DNA from: Demequina sp. NBRC 110051
GTDB lineage: Bacteria; Actinomycetota; Actinomycetes; Actinomycetales; Demequinaceae
DNA length: 64,000 nt
Assembly: GCF_002090055.1 (NCBI RefSeq)
Contig: NZ_BBRH01000017.1
Span: 32,528 to 96,527, forward strand
Reading direction: 5' to 3'
The stretch's first letter is position 1; each line of letters opens with the position of its first letter. This document shows, piece after piece, positions 1 to 8,121 of this stretch. The position numbers and the translations under genes are program-made. The notes below the pieces were generated by a model. The model had not been told where the DNA came from. It was given only the letters and a program-made list of their open reading frames with translations, and made no database searches.

Positions 1-1144
1 AGGCGATGGCGCCGACGGCTCCATCGTTGTCACGCAGCAGCGCGGCGCGCACAGTCTGTGTCTGGTCGGTGGGGATGGGCGACAGTTCGTACCGCAATGT
101 CGAGGCCGCCTGCTCGACCAAGACCGGGGCGATGTGAACAATCTCGCCGCCGATGACCACTTCATCGGGATTGAGCGTCATCGCTGCCCCGCCGAGCACG
201 CGCCCCAGGGCCCCACCCGCGTCACGCAGCACTCGCTCGGCGACGGGATCACTGATGCGCACCGCCTCAGCCAGGTCGTCGAGCGTCTCGACGTCGAGCC
301 CGTTGGCCCGGCACGTTCCGAGGATGGCGGGAACGGATGCCACCGTCTCGAGGCACCCACGCTTGCCGCATTGGCACCTTGCACCGTGAGGGTCAACATT
401 CACGTGGCCTAGCTCACCGGCGTAACCGCGCGTTCCCATGACAAGCCGGCCAGCGACGATGAGACCACCCCCGACGCCATCGGACAGCCTCACGTAGATC
501 AGGTCGTCGGCCGCCGACGGCCCAGCGATAGCTTCAGCCAGAGCGGCGAGGCGCGTGTTGTTGTCGACCATGACCGGGGCGCCGAAGCGCTGTTCGAAAG
601 CACGGTCAACTCCGTCGGGCGCCAGTTGCTTCTTCCACGTCACTGTTGGCGCACCCTCGCATGCATAGGTGTAGGGCCCCGGCACTCCGATGCCGATTGC
701 TTGAAGGTCCGACAGGTGCACGCCGTTGCGGGTCGCGAGGTCGTCGATAAGTCCGTACGCTGCGGCGAGCCGCCGTTCCCAGTTCGCATCGCTCTCATAG
801 CGACATGCCCCTTCCGCGAGGATGTTGTGAGAGGCATCCGCGATCGCCACGGTGACCCGACGGTGACCGAAGTCGACGCCGAGAAACTGGCCCGAGGCAG
901 GGTCGACAGCAAGCCGCTCAGCCGGACGTCCACTTCCGGAGCGCACGGCTGCGTCAGTGTCGGCGACGACGATCGCTCCTCTGAGTAGCAGATCGGCGGT
1001 GATGTCCGACAGGGTCGTGCGCGACAGCCCCACTCGCCTCGCGAGCTCGGATCGACTCATCGCGCCGTGCTGACGCAACGCGTCAAGCACTCGAACCTCG
1101 TGGGTACGGCGCACCTGTGTGTGCGCTCCAGTCATCGTCGACAT
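1..1144 (-). CDS. ROK-family transcriptional repressor (3' end beyond window)
   Basis: The frame is open from an ATG at 1144 to the window edge (381 codons visible; family members are about 400, so only a short C-terminal tail is missing). Residues 12-55 form a winged-helix DNA-binding domain (LSRTTLSDI recognition helix). The rest is a sugar-kinase-like ROK fold with a nucleotide-binding stretch (GVDFGHRRVTVA, about 89-100), the sugar-site motif GELGHVNV near 243-250, and the zinc motif CQCGKRGC (Cys257, Cys259, Cys264). The presence of both HTH and zinc motif makes it a NagC/XylR-type repressor responding to a sugar or sugar phosphate. The effector is not predictable. The nearest upstream gene reads in the same direction but has its own unit. 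A second ATG lies three codons in. Confidence 0.9.
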   Translation of the reverse strand, partial: MSTMTGAHTQVRRTHEVRVLDALRQHGAMSRSELARRVGLSRTTLSDITADLLLRGAIVVADTDAAVRSGSGRPAERLAVDPASGQFLGVDFGHRRVTVAIADASHNILAEGACRYESDANWERRLAAAYGLIDDLATRNGVHLSDLQAIGIGVPGPYTYACEGAPTVTWKKQLAPDGVDRAFEQRFGAPVMVDNNTRLAALAEAIAGPSAADDLIYVRLSDGVGGGLIVAGRLVMGTRGYAGELGHVNVDPHGARCQCGKRGCLETVASVPAILGTCRANGLDVETLDDLAEAVRISDPVAERVLRDAGGALGRVLGGAAMTLNPDEVVIGGEIVHIAPVLVEQAASTLRYELSPIPTDQTQTVRAALLRDNDGAVGAIA

Positions 1145-1151
1145 GCGGACG

Positions 1152-1195
1152 ATCCTGCGGGTTCAGTTTTTTTCCGTCAAGACCCCGACAGAAAA
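1152..1195 (-). promoter_or_regulatory. Promoter and inverted-repeat operator of the ROK gene
   Basis: On the minus strand TTGACG (1175-1180) and CAGGAT (1152-1157) are separated by exactly 17 bases, and the -10 lies 7 bases from the ATG, predicting a leaderless mRNA. An inverted repeat TTTTCCGTC / GACAGAAAA (1170-1178 and 1187-1195, 8 of 9 positions pair) overlaps the -35 box, as expected for autorepression. Assignment to the ROK protein itself is inference. Confidence 0.5.
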
Positions 1196-1266
1196 CATTT
1201 GAAATTCCTTCGGATGACCGTCAAAACCATGACCGGCAGCGCGCATGCACTACCAGTCACGCCCCC

Positions 1267-2166
1267 CTACCGTGTGCTCTCGGCGGTCGCCTCGACGGCA
1301 ATTTCCTCGGCGGCGGGGACCGCCCGACGACCGGCCGATGCGACGGCCCCCACACCCGCGACCGTCACCAACGCGATGCCGGCCGCCACGGCCCACGTGA
1401 GGCGCTGGTCCAGAAGGATGAGCCCGGCGAGGGCCGCGATGGCGGGCGCGAGAGCGAGCAGGATGGCGAACGTCTCCGCCTTCATGCGGCGCAGGGCGGT
1501 GAGCTCGATCCCGTAGGGAACGGCCGAGGACAGCACCGCGACGGCGAGTCCGAGCGCGAGCGCCCCTGGGTGCCACAGGGCCGCGCCCACCACGCCGATC
1601 GCGACGGGCAGGGTCAGCACGGCGCCCACGACCATGGCGAAGGCGAGCCCCACCACGCCCGGCATCGCGGCTCCGGCGGCACGGGCGGTGAGGATGTACG
1701 CGGCCCACATCACGGCGGCGCCGACGGCGAAGGCGACGCCCACGAGATCCAGATCGTGCGCGCCACCACCGAGAAGCGCCACGCCGGTGGCCGCGAGCGC
1801 GGCCCACAGGGCTCCCGCCCACGAGCGGCTCGCCACCACGCTGAGCACGAGGGGGCCCAACACCTCGATCGTGACGGTGATGCCGAGCGGGATGCGCTCG
1901 AGCGCGAGATAGAAGAACGTGTTCATGCCCGCGAGCGCCACGCCGAAGGCCACGACGGTGGGCCAGTGGATGCGGCCGCCGCGCCTGAGGCTCACCACGG
2001 CAAGCGGCACCAGCACGAGCGCCGAGAACACCAGGCGCATGGCGATGACTCCCCACGGGCCCACCTGGGGCATGAGGGTGACCGCGACGGCGGCGCCGGC
2101 CTCCTGGCACACCAGGCCAAGGATCACCAGCAGGGGCATGCCGGCGGTGCGGGCGTCGGTCGTCAT
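1267..2166 (-). CDS. EamA/RhtA-type drug/metabolite exporter
   Basis: 299-residue integral membrane protein with about ten hydrophobic segments in two EamA (DMT) repeats, starting at residues MTTDARTAG. The N-terminal stretch with QEAGAAVAVTLMP and GPWGVIAMRLVFSALVL is typical of the RhtA threonine/homoserine exporter branch. An upstream in-frame ATG (six codons earlier) exists, but the chosen start has AGGATG just before it and gives the normal family length. It is likely an inner-membrane exporter of small amino acids or metabolites; substrate is not shown. The gene reads toward the ROK gene, with 122 bases between. Confidence 0.8.
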   Translation of the reverse strand: MTTDARTAGMPLLVILGLVCQEAGAAVAVTLMPQVGPWGVIAMRLVFSALVLVPLAVVSLRRGGRIHWPTVVAFGVALAGMNTFFYLALERIPLGITVTIEVLGPLVLSVVASRSWAGALWAALAATGVALLGGGAHDLDLVGVAFAVGAAVMWAAYILTARAAGAAMPGVVGLAFAMVVGAVLTLPVAIGVVGAALWHPGALALGLAVAVLSSAVPYGIELTALRRMKAETFAILLALAPAIAALAGLILLDQRLTWAVAAGIALVTVAGVGAVASAGRRAVPAAEEIAVEATAESTR

Positions 2167-2201
2167 GGGGACATCCTGGCCCATCGCAGGTTTCGGCCGT
2201 G

Positions 2202-2843
2202 TCACCGAGGACGGTCGACGATGGCGGTCTCCCCCACGGCCGCCTCGACGGCTCCCGCGGTGATCGCGGCGACCTCCGCGCGGGCGGCATCGACTGCCTC
2301 GGGCGCGACGCGCAGGCCGAGGGTCGCGACCGCGCCGTAACGCGGCTCGTCGAGGACCGCCCCGTGGGCGTCGGCCCAGGTGTGCAGGCTCGCGAGGACG
2401 CGACCGGCGTCGGCATGCGGGACGTCGAGACTCAGCGCGGTGAGCGGCACGCGGTCCACCCACTGCGCCTCGTCGAGGGCCGCCGCGACCGCGGAGCCAT
2501 AGGCGCGCACCAGTCCGCCGGCGCCCAACTTCACCCCGCCAAACCACCGGGTGACGACCGCGACCACATCCGTCACCTCCCGATGGCGCAGCACTTCGAG
2601 CATGGGCACCCCGGCAGTCCCGGCGGGCTCGCCGTCGTCGCTCGAGCGCTGGCGCTCGCCGAGGGGGCCGACAATCAACGCGGCGCAGTGGTGTCGCGCA
2701 TCCCAGTGGGCCTTGCGGATCGAGGCGACCACGGCATCGGCCGCCCCAACGGAGCTGACGGGAGTCAGCGACGCGAGGAACACGGAGCGTTTGATCTCGG
2801 TGCGCACCTCGACCGGTGAGGCGATCGTGGCGGGCAGGGTCAT
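2202..2843 (-). CDS. IMPACT/YigZ family protein
   Basis: 213 residues. The N-terminal UPF0029 domain shows the family signature: KRSVFLA near the start, ARHHCAALIVG, the SDDGEPAGTAG loop, and VVTRWFGGVKLGAGGLVRAYG. The C-terminal part is the DUF1949-like ferredoxin fold. Bacterial YigZ proteins have no settled activity; eukaryotic IMPACT regulates Gcn2. I chose the ATG giving MTLPATIASP; a longer frame upstream would run into the RNase HI gene. It sits only 4 bases downstream of rnhA, so the two are probably cotranscribed. Confidence 0.88.
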   Translation of the reverse strand: MTLPATIASPVEVRTEIKRSVFLASLTPVSSVGAADAVVASIRKAHWDARHHCAALIVGPLGERQRSSDDGEPAGTAGVPMLEVLRHREVTDVVAVVTRWFGGVKLGAGGLVRAYGSAVAAALDEAQWVDRVPLTALSLDVPHADAGRVLASLHTWADAHGAVLDEPRYGAVATLGLRVAPEAVDAARAEVAAITAGAVEAAVGETAIVDRPR

Positions 2844-2847
2844 GGGC

Positions 2848-3303
2848 TTAGCCGCGGCGCGCCTGGTCGACGCCCTTGTTGGCGAGGGCGTCGGCGCGCT
2901 CGTTGCCGGGGTCACCGGCGTGGCCCTTGACCCACACCCACTTGATGTCGTGGCGGGCGACCTGCTCGTCGAGCTCGATCCAGAGCTCCTTGTTTTTCAC
3001 GGGCTTCTTGTCGCCGGTCTTCCAGCCGTTGCGCTTCCAGCCGTGAATCCACTTGGTGACGCCGTTCATGACGTACTGGGAGTCGACGTGGAGCGTGATC
3101 TGGCAGGGACGCTTCAGGAGCTTGAGGCCCTCGATCACGGCGGTGAGCTCCATGCGATTGTTGGTGGTCTCGCGCTCGCCGCCGAAGATCTCCTTCTCGC
3201 GGCCGTTCCACACCATGAGGGTGCCCCAGCCGCCCACGCCGGGGTTGCCTTTGCAGGCGCCGTCGGTCCACATGTCCACGTGTGCGGGGGCGTCGGAAGT
3301 CAC
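2848..3303 (-). CDS. rnhA: Ribonuclease HI
   Basis: 151 residues from a GTG start. Removes RNA from RNA-DNA hybrids (R-loops, primers). All catalytic residues are present at Asp14, Glu52, Asp74, His128 and Asp138, each exactly four positions after E. coli Asp10, Glu48, Asp70, His124 and Asp134. The basic protrusion ([21 protein letters not shown]) is complete, so the enzyme should bind hybrid on its own. An in-frame ATG at 3333 would add ten residues but overlap the start of the divergent ybaK gene; the GTG start matches the usual 155-residue length better. Neither start has a strong ribosome site. Confidence 0.95.
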   Translation of the reverse strand: MTSDAPAHVDMWTDGACKGNPGVGGWGTLMVWNGREKEIFGGERETTNNRMELTAVIEGLKLLKRPCQITLHVDSQYVMNGVTKWIHGWKRNGWKTGDKKPVKNKELWIELDEQVARHDIKWVWVKGHAGDPGNERADALANKGVDQARRG

Positions 3304-3322
3304 CCCGAAACGATAGGACACA

Positions 3323-3823
3323 ATGGGGGCCATGGCCCGCACTGCACCCACCGGCACCCCGGCGCTGGCGTTGCTGGAGCGCGAGGGCGTTCCGCACGGC
3401 GTTCACTCGTACGAGCATGATCCTGCTGCCCAGCACTATGGGCTTGAAGCTGCCGAGAAGCTCGGCGTGGACCCCCAGCAGCTGTTCAAGACGCTGTGCT
3501 TCGAGGCCGATGGTGTGCTCACCATGGGTATCGTGCCCGTCTCGGGATCGCTCGACCTCAAGGCCGCGGCGCGCGCGGCGGGGGCGAAAAAGGCCTCGAT
3601 GGCTGAGCCGGCAGTCGCGGAACGTGCGACGGGTTACGTGGTGGGCGGCATCTCGCCGCTGGGCGGGCGCAAGCGACTGCCGGCGGTGTTGGATTCTTCT
3701 GCCTTCGATTTCGACACCGTTTATGTCTCCGGAGGGCGGCGCGGGCTCGACGTCTCGCTGGCCCCTGCCGACCTGGTGCGCCTCACGGGCGCCTCGACCG
3801 CGTTTATTGGGAAGGGCTCATGA
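3323..3823 (+). CDS. ybaK: Cys-tRNA(Pro) deacylase, YbaK/EbsC family
   Basis: 166 residues, single YbaK/prolyl-tRNA editing domain. It hydrolyses Cys mischarged on tRNA(Pro). The catalytic lysine lies in the motif QLFKTLCF (Lys56 from this start), and the [17 protein letters not shown] stretch is the substrate-loop signature. ATG at 3323 has AGGA four bases upstream; a second ATG at 3332 is also possible. Divergent from rnhA with almost no space, so the promoters overlap. The stop codon overlaps the yggS start (ATGA), indicating coupling. Confidence 0.93.
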   Translation: MGAMARTAPTGTPALALLEREGVPHGVHSYEHDPAAQHYGLEAAEKLGVDPQQLFKTLCFEADGVLTMGIVPVSGSLDLKAAARAAGAKKASMAEPAVAERATGYVVGGISPLGGRKRLPAVLDSSAFDFDTVYVSGGRRGLDVSLAPADLVRLTGASTAFIGKGS

Positions 3824-4572
3824 GTCTCGCTTCTACCCCGCTCGACCACGACTACGCGGCGGCGCTTGCCGACGTGCGCGCCCGCGTCCACGTCGCGGAG
3901 GCCGCGTGCGGGCGCGCGGGCTCGGGCGTGCAGGTGCTGGTGGCGACGAAGGCGTGGGATGCGGGTGCTGCGGCAGGCGCGGTCGCTGGTGGCGCACGGC
4001 TCGTAGGCGAGTCGCGCATGCAGGAGCTCGCCGAGAAGGGCGAGGCGCTGCGAGAGGCGGGGGCCGTGGTGCACGTCATCGGCCAGCTGCAGCGCAACAA
4101 GGCGGCGATCGCCGTCGAGTACGCGGCGTGCGTGCAGACGGTGGACTCGCTGAAGCTTGCCGAACGGCTGTCGCGGCTGTGCCTCGAGGCCGAGCGCGAC
4201 CTGCAGGTGATGATCCAGGTCAACGTCTCGGGCGAGGAGTCGAAGGCGGGGGTCGCGCCGTCGGCGGCGCTGTCGCTCGCGGCGGCCGTGCAGTCGCTGC
4301 CTGCGCTCGAGGTGGTCGGCTTCATGACGATCGGGCTGAACTCGCCAGTCGAGGCCGATGTCCGGGCCGGTTATCGGGTGCTGCGAGAGATCAGGGATAC
4401 GGCCCTGATTTCCTCCGAACGTGGCGCAATTGATTTGTCGAGCGCGTGGCAGCTGTCGATGGGCATGTCGGGCGACCTGGAATGGGCGATCGCCGAGGGC
4501 GCGACCATGATCCGGGTGGGGACGGCCGTGATGGGGTCACGCCCGGACGGTACGGACGAGCGGACCGCATGA
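3820..4572 (+). CDS. yggS: YggS-family PLP homeostasis protein
   Basis: 250 residues, alanine-racemase-like TIM barrel without the C-terminal domain, as in YggS/PROSC/PLPBP. The PLP Schiff-base lysine is Lys44 in VATKAWDAGA. VHVIGQLQRNKA, VNVSGEESKAGV, VVGFMTIGLNS and WQLSMGMSGDLEWAIAEGATMIRVG match the conserved blocks (the last binds the PLP phosphate). Such proteins buffer pyridoxal phosphate rather than act as enzymes. The start overlaps ybaK by 4 bases and the end overlaps the helicase gene by 4 bases, so the three form one coupled unit. Confidence 0.95.
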   Translation: MSLASTPLDHDYAAALADVRARVHVAEAACGRAGSGVQVLVATKAWDAGAAAGAVAGGARLVGESRMQELAEKGEALREAGAVVHVIGQLQRNKAAIAVEYAACVQTVDSLKLAERLSRLCLEAERDLQVMIQVNVSGEESKAGVAPSAALSLAAAVQSLPALEVVGFMTIGLNSPVEADVRAGYRVLREIRDTALISSERGAIDLSSAWQLSMGMSGDLEWAIAEGATMIRVGTAVMGSRPDGTDERTA

Positions 4573-7259
4573 GCACCACCGCCCCGCTGCTCGCCGCCCT
4601 GCCTGCCACCGACACAGGGCAGGCACCCGACCCCGACGCCCTCTACGAGGCCTTCGCCACCTGGGCGGCCGACACGGGTCTGCCGCTGTACCCGCACCAG
4701 GACGAGGCGCTCATGGAGATCGTCTCCGGCTCGCACGTCATTCTCGCCACCCCCACGGGATCGGGAAAGTCGCTGGTCGCGGCGGGCGCCCACTTCGCGG
4801 CGCTGGCCGCCGAGCGCGCGGGCAAGGGAGCGCGGACCTACTACACGGCGCCGCTGAAGGCCCTGGTAAGCGAGAAGTTCTTCAATCTCATCGACTTGTT
4901 CGGGTCCGAGAACGTGGGGCTCATGACGGGCGACTCAGCGGTCAATGCCGACGCTCCCATCATCTGCTGCACGGCCGAGATTCTTGCCAATCTGGCCCTG
5001 CGCGACGGTGCGGCGACCGAGGCGTCGATCGTCGTCATGGACGAGTTCCACTTCTACGCCGACCCCCAGCGCGGCTGGGCGTGGCAGGTGCCGCTGCTGG
5101 AGCTGCCGAAGGCGCAGTTCGTGCTGATGTCGGCCACGCTGGGCGACACCTCGTGGCTCGTGGAGGACCTGGAGAGCCGCACCGGCCGCGCCGTCGCCGA
5201 GGTCACCACTGCCGAGCGCCCCGTGCCGCTGACTTTCGAGTACATCCTCGAGCCGCTGCCCGAGGTCGTCGAACGGCTCGTGGAATCCGGCAAGTCCCCG
5301 GCGTACATCGTCCACTTCACGCAGAAGGACGCCGTCGAGCGTGCGCAGGCGCTGCTGAGCATGCAGGTCGCCACCAAGGCGGAGCGCGCGGCCATTTCAG
5401 ATGCCCTCGACGGCATCCGCTTCGGCACAGGATTCGGTAAGACCTTAAGTAAATTCCTGCGCGCGGGCATCGGCGTCCACCACGCGGGAATGCTGCCCAA
5501 GTACCGGCGCATCGTCGAGCGCCTCACCCAGCAAGGTCTGCTCAAGGTCGTGTGCGGCACCGACACCCTCGGAGTCGGCATCAACGTCCCCATCCGCACC
5601 GTGCTGCTGACGAGCCTCGTGAAATACGACGGCGAGCGGATGCGCCACCTGAGCGCCCGCGAGTTCCACCAGATCGCGGGCCGCGCGGGCCGCGCCGGCT
5701 ACGACACCGAGGGCGACGTCCTCGTCATGGCCCCCGAGCACGTCATCGAGAACCGCAAGGCACTGCTGAAGGCCGGCGACGACCCCAAGAAGCGCAAGAA
5801 GATCGTCCGCAAGTCGGCCCCGCAGGGCTCGGTGAACTGGACCGATGCCACCTTCGAGCGCCTGCGCGAAGCCGAGCCCGAGCCACTTACCAGCCGCTTC
5901 GCCGTCACGCACGCGATGGTGCTCAACATCCTCGCGCGCGGCCAGGCCAACCCGTGGCTCGACCGCGAGCCGCAGGACCCGGTGCTCGCCATGCGCGACC
6001 TCCTGGCCGCTCTCCACGAGACCGACGCCCAGCGCTCCGCTCACGCGCGCCAGGCCCTACGCATCGCGCGCTCGCTCAAGATCGCGGGCGTGGTCGAGCA
6101 GCTGCGTGTCCCGGACCCGACGCACCCGCGTGGGGAACGCCCCACCATGCGTCTGGTGGTGGACGTCCCTCGCAACTTCGCCCTCAACCAGCCGTTGTCC
6201 CCCTTCGCGCTGGCCGCGATGGACCTGCTCAACGTCGAGTCGCCCGATCACGCCCTCGACGTGGTCTCGGTGATCGAGTCGACCCTGTCGGACCCGCGCC
6301 AGGTCCTCATCGCACAGCAGCATGCGGCCCGAGGAGAGGCGATCGCGGCGATGAAGGCCGACGGCATCGAGTACGAGGAGCGCATGGAACTCATGGAGGA
6401 GGTCACGTGGCCCCGTCCGCTCGCCGATCTCCTCGAGCCCGCCTTCATCACCTACCGCCGCGCCAACCCGTGGGTACTCGACGCGGAGCTCTCCCCCAAA
6501 TCCGTGGTGCGCGACATGCTCGAGAAGGCGATGTCCTTCGGCGACCTGGTCTCGGTCTACGGGTTGGAGCGCACCGAGGGTGTGGTGCTGCGCTACCTCG
6601 CGGAGGCCTACCGCGCAATGCGCCAGACGGTCCCCGAGGAGCACCGCACCGACGAGGTCGAGGCGATCACGGACTGGCTGGGCGAGGTGGTGCGCTCCAC
6701 GGACTCGTCCCTGCTCGACGAGTGGGAACGCCTGATGAATCCCGATGCCGTGGTCGCCGACGACGCCGACCCCGCCTCCGCGGGGCTCACCCCGGCGATG
6801 GCGGGCCCGGCGCGCCCCATGACGGGCAACCCGCGGGTGCTGCGCCGCCTGGTCGGCAATGCGATGTTCCGCCGGGTCGAGCTCGCCGCTCGCGAGGACT
6901 ACACGGCGTTGGGCGCGCTCGACGGGCGCTCCGGGTGGACGGCCGATGCGTGGCGCGACGCCCTTGACCCGCTCTTCGAGGCGCAGGGAGACGATGCGAT
7001 CGACATCGGCCCCGACGCCCGCTCGGCGGCGCTGCTCACCTTCGTGGAGCCCGGCGGCGACCACGCCGAGGGGCGCGCGCAGGCGGCGTTGGCGGCCACC
7101 GCGGAGGGTGCCCTCCCGGAGGGCACCTGGCTGGTGCGTCAGGTGCTGGCGGATCCGGCGGGCGACCACGACTGGGCGATCACGGCGCTGGTGGATCTCG
7201 AGGCCTCGGACGAGGCGGGAGCACCGGTGATCGAGGTCATAGCGGTAGGCCCGCAGTAG
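4569..7259 (+). CDS. Ski2-like DEAD/DEAH-box helicase with DUF3516-type C-terminus
   Basis: 896 residues. Helicase core in the first half: Walker A ATPTGSGKS (60-68), motif Ia APLKALV (94-100), DEFH box (158-161), SAT (188-190), then LKVVCGTDTLGVGINVPIRT and QIAGRAGRAGYD for motifs V and VI. The DEFH/AGRAGR pattern is Ski2/Mtr4-like. The remaining 450 residues are mostly helical, matching the DUF3516 region of actinobacterial homologues. Role is likely RNA unwinding or turnover, by family only. The start was set at the ATG overlapping the yggS stop; a longer frame upstream would overlap yggS by 40 codons. Confidence 0.88.
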   Translation: MSTTAPLLAALPATDTGQAPDPDALYEAFATWAADTGLPLYPHQDEALMEIVSGSHVILATPTGSGKSLVAAGAHFAALAAERAGKGARTYYTAPLKALVSEKFFNLIDLFGSENVGLMTGDSAVNADAPIICCTAEILANLALRDGAATEASIVVMDEFHFYADPQRGWAWQVPLLELPKAQFVLMSATLGDTSWLVEDLESRTGRAVAEVTTAERPVPLTFEYILEPLPEVVERLVESGKSPAYIVHFTQKDAVERAQALLSMQVATKAERAAISDALDGIRFGTGFGKTLSKFLRAGIGVHHAGMLPKYRRIVERLTQQGLLKVVCGTDTLGVGINVPIRTVLLTSLVKYDGERMRHLSAREFHQIAGRAGRAGYDTEGDVLVMAPEHVIENRKALLKAGDDPKKRKKIVRKSAPQGSVNWTDATFERLREAEPEPLTSRFAVTHAMVLNILARGQANPWLDREPQDPVLAMRDLLAALHETDAQRSAHARQALRIARSLKIAGVVEQLRVPDPTHPRGERPTMRLVVDVPRNFALNQPLSPFALAAMDLLNVESPDHALDVVSVIESTLSDPRQVLIAQQHAARGEAIAAMKADGIEYEERMELMEEVTWPRPLADLLEPAFITYRRANPWVLDAELSPKSVVRDMLEKAMSFGDLVSVYGLERTEGVVLRYLAEAYRAMRQTVPEEHRTDEVEAITDWLGEVVRSTDSSLLDEWERLMNPDAVVADDADPASAGLTPAMAGPARPMTGNPRVLRRLVGNAMFRRVELAAREDYTALGALDGRSGWTADAWRDALDPLFEAQGDDAIDIGPDARSAALLTFVEPGGDHAEGRAQAALAATAEGALPEGTWLVRQVLADPAGDHDWAITALVDLEASDEAGAPVIEVIAVGPQ

Positions 7260-7293
7260 CCGAACCAGCTGGGCAACAACCGCCATTCTTGGG

Positions 7294-7340
7294 GCCCCCG
7301 AAAACTCAAGTTCGGGCCTTCTACCAGGCATTTCGGGGGC
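7294..7340 (+). terminator. Stem-loop downstream of the helicase gene
   Basis: Perfect 10-base inverted repeat GCCCCCGAAA (7294-7303) and TTTCGGGGGC (7331-7340), 34 bases after the helicase stop, with a smaller hairpin possible in the loop. There is no U tract, which is common for actinobacterial terminators. Confidence 0.5.
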
Positions 7341-7342
7341 AC

Positions 7343-7364
7343 TTAAGAAAGGCTTGCCTTCCTA
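7343..7364 (+). promoter_or_regulatory. Iron-box-like site upstream of the VIT gene
   Basis: The segment around AAGGCTTGCCTT forms an imperfect palindrome. The 19 bases at 7343-7361 match the DtxR/IdeR consensus TWAGGTTAGSCTWACCTWA at 14 positions. It lies 35 bases before the predicted leaderless start of a VIT-family iron transporter, a reasonable IdeR/DtxR target. A -10-like TAACCT occurs at 7387-7392. Confidence 0.45.
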
Positions 7365-7398
7365 GCGGGCGACCACCGCATCGGCCTAACCTGGTTTC

Positions 7399-8112
7399 AT
7401 GACGCCCGCAGGAACCCATCACATCGACGAGGACGCCGTCACCCGACGGCTCAATGCATTGCGCGCCGCGGTGCTCGGAGCGAACGACGGCATCGTGTCG
7501 ATCGCGGGTCTCGTCATCGGTGTCGCCGCGGCCACCCCCGACAACCACGGCGCGATTCTGGCAGCCGGTGTCGCCGGCCTCACCGCGGGCGCGCTGTCGA
7601 TGGCGGTCGGCGAATACGTGTCGGTGAGCTCGCAGTCCGACGCCGAGAAGCAGCAGCTGCGCCGCGAGCACCGCTGGCACCAGGTGCGCCCGGAGTGGGA
7701 GCTCGAGCAGCTCGTCGAGCTCAACATGGAGACGGGCATGAGCGAGGAGACGGCCCGCAAGGCCGCGCAGGAGCAGACCGCGCACGATCCGGTCGCGATC
7801 CACGCCCGCATGCACCTGGGAATCGACCCCGACGAGATCACGAACCCTTGGCACGCCGGCTGGGCCTCGCTGCTGGCCTTCAGCGCGGGCGGACTGCTGC
7901 CGCTGCTGACCATCCTGCTGGCGCCCACGGCCTGGCAGATCCCCGCGACCTACGTGGCCGTCATCGTTGCGCTGGCCATCACGGGCTACGAGGCAGCGCG
8001 CTGGGCCCACTCCCCCCGACTGCGCTCGGTGCTGCGCAATATCGCGGGCGGAACGCTCGCGATGGCCATCACCTGGGCGATCGGTTCGCTGCTGGGTGTG
8101 GCGGTCGCCTAA
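7399..8112 (+). CDS. VIT1/CCC1-family iron/manganese transporter
   Basis: 237 residues with the VIT (DUF125) layout: TM1 with LRAAVLGANDGIVSIAGLVIGV, TM2 with LTAGALSMAVGEYVSVSSQSD, a long cytoplasmic acidic/His helical region (about 85-145), then three more hydrophobic segments. The TM1/TM2 motifs line the metal path in characterised family members, which move Fe2+ or Mn2+ out of the cytosol. The -10-like TAACCT lies 6 bases before the ATG and no Shine-Dalgarno is visible, so the message is probably leaderless. The iron-box-like site upstream fits iron-responsive control. Confidence 0.88.
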   Translation: MTPAGTHHIDEDAVTRRLNALRAAVLGANDGIVSIAGLVIGVAAATPDNHGAILAAGVAGLTAGALSMAVGEYVSVSSQSDAEKQQLRREHRWHQVRPEWELEQLVELNMETGMSEETARKAAQEQTAHDPVAIHARMHLGIDPDEITNPWHAGWASLLAFSAGGLLPLLTILLAPTAWQIPATYVAVIVALAITGYEAARWAHSPRLRSVLRNIAGGTLAMAITWAIGSLLGVAVA

Positions 8113-8121
8113 CGCAGGGCG

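Noticed and set aside
1117..2340. Long plus-strand frame of 407 codons opposite the EamA gene
   Set aside because: Composition is Arg/Gly/His-rich with no recognisable domain, and it is antisense to a well-supported transporter; a high-G+C shadow frame.
6737..6749. CCGATGCCGTGG within the helicase gene and similar partial matches (11163, 12232, 24786, 32812, 46593)
   Set aside because: They lack the leading GG or differ elsewhere; left out of the repeat count to keep it conservative.
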